Assembly: GCA_003157095.1 (NCBI GenBank)
Contig: PMIK01000197.1
Location: forward strand, 10,048 to 42,346
Direction: 5' to 3'
Source: Gemmatimonadota bacterium
Lineage (GTDB): Bacteria > Gemmatimonadota > Gemmatimonadetes > Gemmatimonadales > JACORV01
DNA length: 32,299 nt
The translations under genes and the position numbers were made by a program. This document shows, in pieces, positions 30,481-32,299 of this stretch. Every line of letters begins with the position of its first letter. The stretch's first letter is position 1. Under the pieces are notes generated by a model. That model was not told where the DNA came from and did not search any database. It saw nothing but the letters and a program-made list of their open reading frames with translations.

Positions 30481-32299
30481 CCGCCCGGTCGGGAGCCGGG
30501 GCCCGCAGCAGGCGTGATTCGCCGCTGCCGCGGCGACGGTCGCTGCCACGGGGGCGGCGGTAGCCCGGCCACCAATTGAGATGCCCGGCGAGGTGCATGA
30601 CCCCGGGCACCATCGCCACCCGGATCAGGGACGCGTCGAGCAGGACCGCGACGGCCAGCCCGAAGCTGATCATCTGCACCGCCATCACCCGGGCGAATGC
30701 GAAGGCGCCGAACACCAGGATCATGATCATCGCGGCGTTGGTGATGGTCGCCCCCGTCGCGGTGAGGCCGTTGACGGTGGCTTCGTCGTTGTCGTGCTGC
30801 TCGTCGAACTCCTCCTTGATGCGCGACAACAGAAACACCTCGTAATCCATCGACAGGCCGAACACGATGGCGAACACCAGCACCGGGCTGATGACGAAGA
30901 TCGCCTGGGTCGGCCCGGCCAGCCCGAACAGCGACCCGCCGATGCCCCACTGGAAGACCACCACGGTCATGCCGAACGCCGCCGAGACGGAAAGCGTGTT
31001 CATCACCACCGCCTTGATCGGCACCAGCACCGAGTGGAAGACCAGCGCCAGCACGGCACCGGTCGCCCCGAGCACCAGCACGACCAGGAGCGGGAAGAGC
31101 CCCAGCACCTTGTTCTTGAAGTCGAGGTTGGAGGCGGAGAAGCCGCCGATCAGCATCCGTGCGTGTCCCAGCATCGGCAGCCGGCGCACGGCGATGTGCC
31201 GTACCTCGCGCACCGCCTCCAGCGACCCATCGAGCGAGACCGAATCGCGGAGCACGACGTCGAGCATCGTCGCCGTCCCGTCGTGGCTCAGGAAGGTCCG
31301 GAACACGTCGGGCATCCGCTGCCGCGCCTTGGCCGTGTCGCCGTACAACTCGACGTACTGCCACAGTGGAATCCCGGGCCGCAGATCGACCATCCCGCGC
31401 ACCTGGGCGACCCTGGGGTTGGCGCGGATCGAGTCGGAGAGGGCGCGCAGGCCGCGGAGCCGGTCCACGTCGAGCACCTGGCTGCCGTCGGTCATGCCCA
31501 CCACGATCTTGAGCGGCCGCAAGGCGCCGCCGTGGCCCATGTCCTGGAGCACCGCCAGGCCGCGTCCCGAGTCGGTGTCGGTGGGAAACCAGTTCACGAC
31601 CGGGAGGCCGATCCGCAACCACAGCGCCGGGAGGGCCAGCGCGAGGATGAGGGCGCCGGAGATGGCGACGGCGCGCCAGGGATGCCGGGCGACGGCGCGC
31701 GCGTACCGGTTCCATCCGCGGCCGAACCGCAGCCGCCGCAGCCGCCGGGTGAGCCACAGCGGTTGGTCCACGTGATGGCCGAGGATTGCGAGAACGGCCG
31801 GAAGGAAGGTGACCGAGAGCGCGATGGACGTCGCCACCACGAACAGGCCGGCCAGGCCGATGGAGCGCGTCTCCTGGAGCGGCACGATCATCAGCGCAAC
31901 GAAGCCGATCATCACGGTGCCGCCCGAGGTGATCACGGTGCGCGACGCCGTGCGGATCGTCGCCCTCGCGGCTTCGAGCCGGCTTTCGGCGTACTCGAGT
32001 TCCTCCCGGAAGCGGGTGACGACCAGCAGGGAGTAGTCAATGCCGACGCCGAGCCCGATCATCGTCGTCAGATTGAGCACGAAGATGGACATCGGGACGA
32101 TGGTGGCGGCCAGCGCCACCAGCCCGAGACTGACGGTGATCGCGATGAACCCGACGGCGATGGGGGCGAGCGCGGCCACGAGGGCGCTGAACGCCACGAG
32201 AAGCAGCAGGATGGTGAGCGGGAACAGCCGTTGTTCCATGCGGCGGGAGTCGTCGGCCGCGATGGTCCGGATATCGTAGTCGAACGCGGGATCGCCGGT
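30464..32299 (-). CDS. MMPL/RND-family transporter, 5' end outside window
   Basis: The frame stays open to the right edge, so the N-terminal part is missing; about 611 residues are visible. It shows an MMPL/RND layout: a membrane block, a periplasmic domain (about 210-380 of the visible part), then a second membrane block. The paired motifs GLGVGIDYSLLVVTRFREE and VFGLSMDYEVFLLSRIKEE are the proton-relay helices seen in both halves of the family. Such pumps export lipids, hopanoids or hydrophobic compounds. The Met at 32239 is internal because preceding codons continue the family sequence. The stop lies inside the 3' end of the convergent S9 peptidase gene. Confidence 0.9.
   Translation of the reverse strand, partial: TGDPAFDYDIRTIAADDSRRMEQRLFPLTILLLLVAFSALVAALAPIAVGFIAITVSLGLVALAATIVPMSIFVLNLTTMIGLGVGIDYSLLVVTRFREELEYAESRLEAARATIRTASRTVITSGGTVMIGFVALMIVPLQETRSIGLAGLFVVATSIALSVTFLPAVLAILGHHVDQPLWLTRRLRRLRFGRGWNRYARAVARHPWRAVAISGALILALALPALWLRIGLPVVNWFPTDTDSGRGLAVLQDMGHGGALRPLKIVVGMTDGSQVLDVDRLRGLRALSDSIRANPRVAQVRGMVDLRPGIPLWQYVELYGDTAKARQRMPDVFRTFLSHDGTATMLDVVLRDSVSLDGSLEAVREVRHIAVRRLPMLGHARMLIGGFSASNLDFKNKVLGLFPLLVVLVLGATGAVLALVFHSVLVPIKAVVMNTLSVSAAFGMTVVVFQWGIGGSLFGLAGPTQAIFVISPVLVFAIVFGLSMDYEVFLLSRIKEEFDEQHDNDEATVNGLTATGATITNAAMIMILVFGAFAFARVMAVQMISFGLAVAVLLDASLIRVAMVPGVMHLAGHLNWWPGYRRPRGSDRRRGSGESRLLRAPAPDRAANPGP

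Noticed and set aside
1-32299. CRISPR array, insertion sequence, prophage or defence system
   Set aside because: No repeated spacer units, transposase or integrase motifs, phage genes or known defence domains were found; composition is uniform throughout.

Overview
This is a GC-rich, densely coded chromosomal window that contains the dnaA/dnaN locus and probably the replication origin. The two GWxTD-domain proteins, the Gram-negative YidC with a periplasmic domain, lipoprotein signals, an outer-membrane-type protein and the class A RNase P RNA fit best with a member of the Gemmatimonadota. That assignment is an inference from gene content, not a database result. No insertion sequence, prophage, CRISPR array or tRNA is visible.

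Layout. (1) 32-10820, + strand: one run of closely packed genes, several joined by ATGA or TGATG stop/start overlaps. They are holA (DNA polymerase III delta), a signal-peptide/SPOR protein, mutS, a TonB C-terminal-domain protein, a cystathionine beta-synthase-type enzyme with CBS domains, ddl, a rhomboid protease, a macro-domain protein and a TPR/GWxTD protein. (2) 10870-12017, +: an HExxH metallopeptidase coupled to a 66-residue helical protein. (3) 12014-14381, -: rpmH-rnpA-yidD-yidC. (4) 14514-17260, +: dnaA, a 236-bp gap with origin-like features, then dnaN. (5) 17350-20403, -: rnpB (RNase P RNA), a lipoprotein, an exported probable beta-barrel protein and mtgA. (6) 20524-21381, +: an AraC-type regulator with a receiver-like domain. 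(7) 21443-22928, -: a Ser/Thr kinase followed by pyrE. (8) 23016-30480, +: a GWxTD lipoprotein, a polyprenol/dolichol-kinase-like membrane protein, polA, a type IV pilin, a small unknown protein and an S9 peptidase lipoprotein. (9) 30464 to the right edge, -: an MMPL/RND transporter cut by the window end.

How it fits together. Replication and repair genes (holA, mutS, dnaA, dnaN, polA), both RNase P subunits (rnpA and rnpB, about 6 kb apart) and envelope assembly genes (yidC, ddl, mtgA) all lie within 32 kb around the putative origin. recF and gyrB do not follow dnaN, and jag/mnmE do not follow yidC. The signals most worth testing are an ordered array of DnaA-box-like sites ending in CTACTA triplets and an AT-rich patch; an 8-bp hairpin that holds the dnaN Shine-Dalgarno in its loop and the start codon in its stem; back-to-back dnaA/rpmH promoters whose -35 boxes are 2 bp apart; and two GWxTD genes whose signal peptides seem to need a non-AUG (ACG) start.
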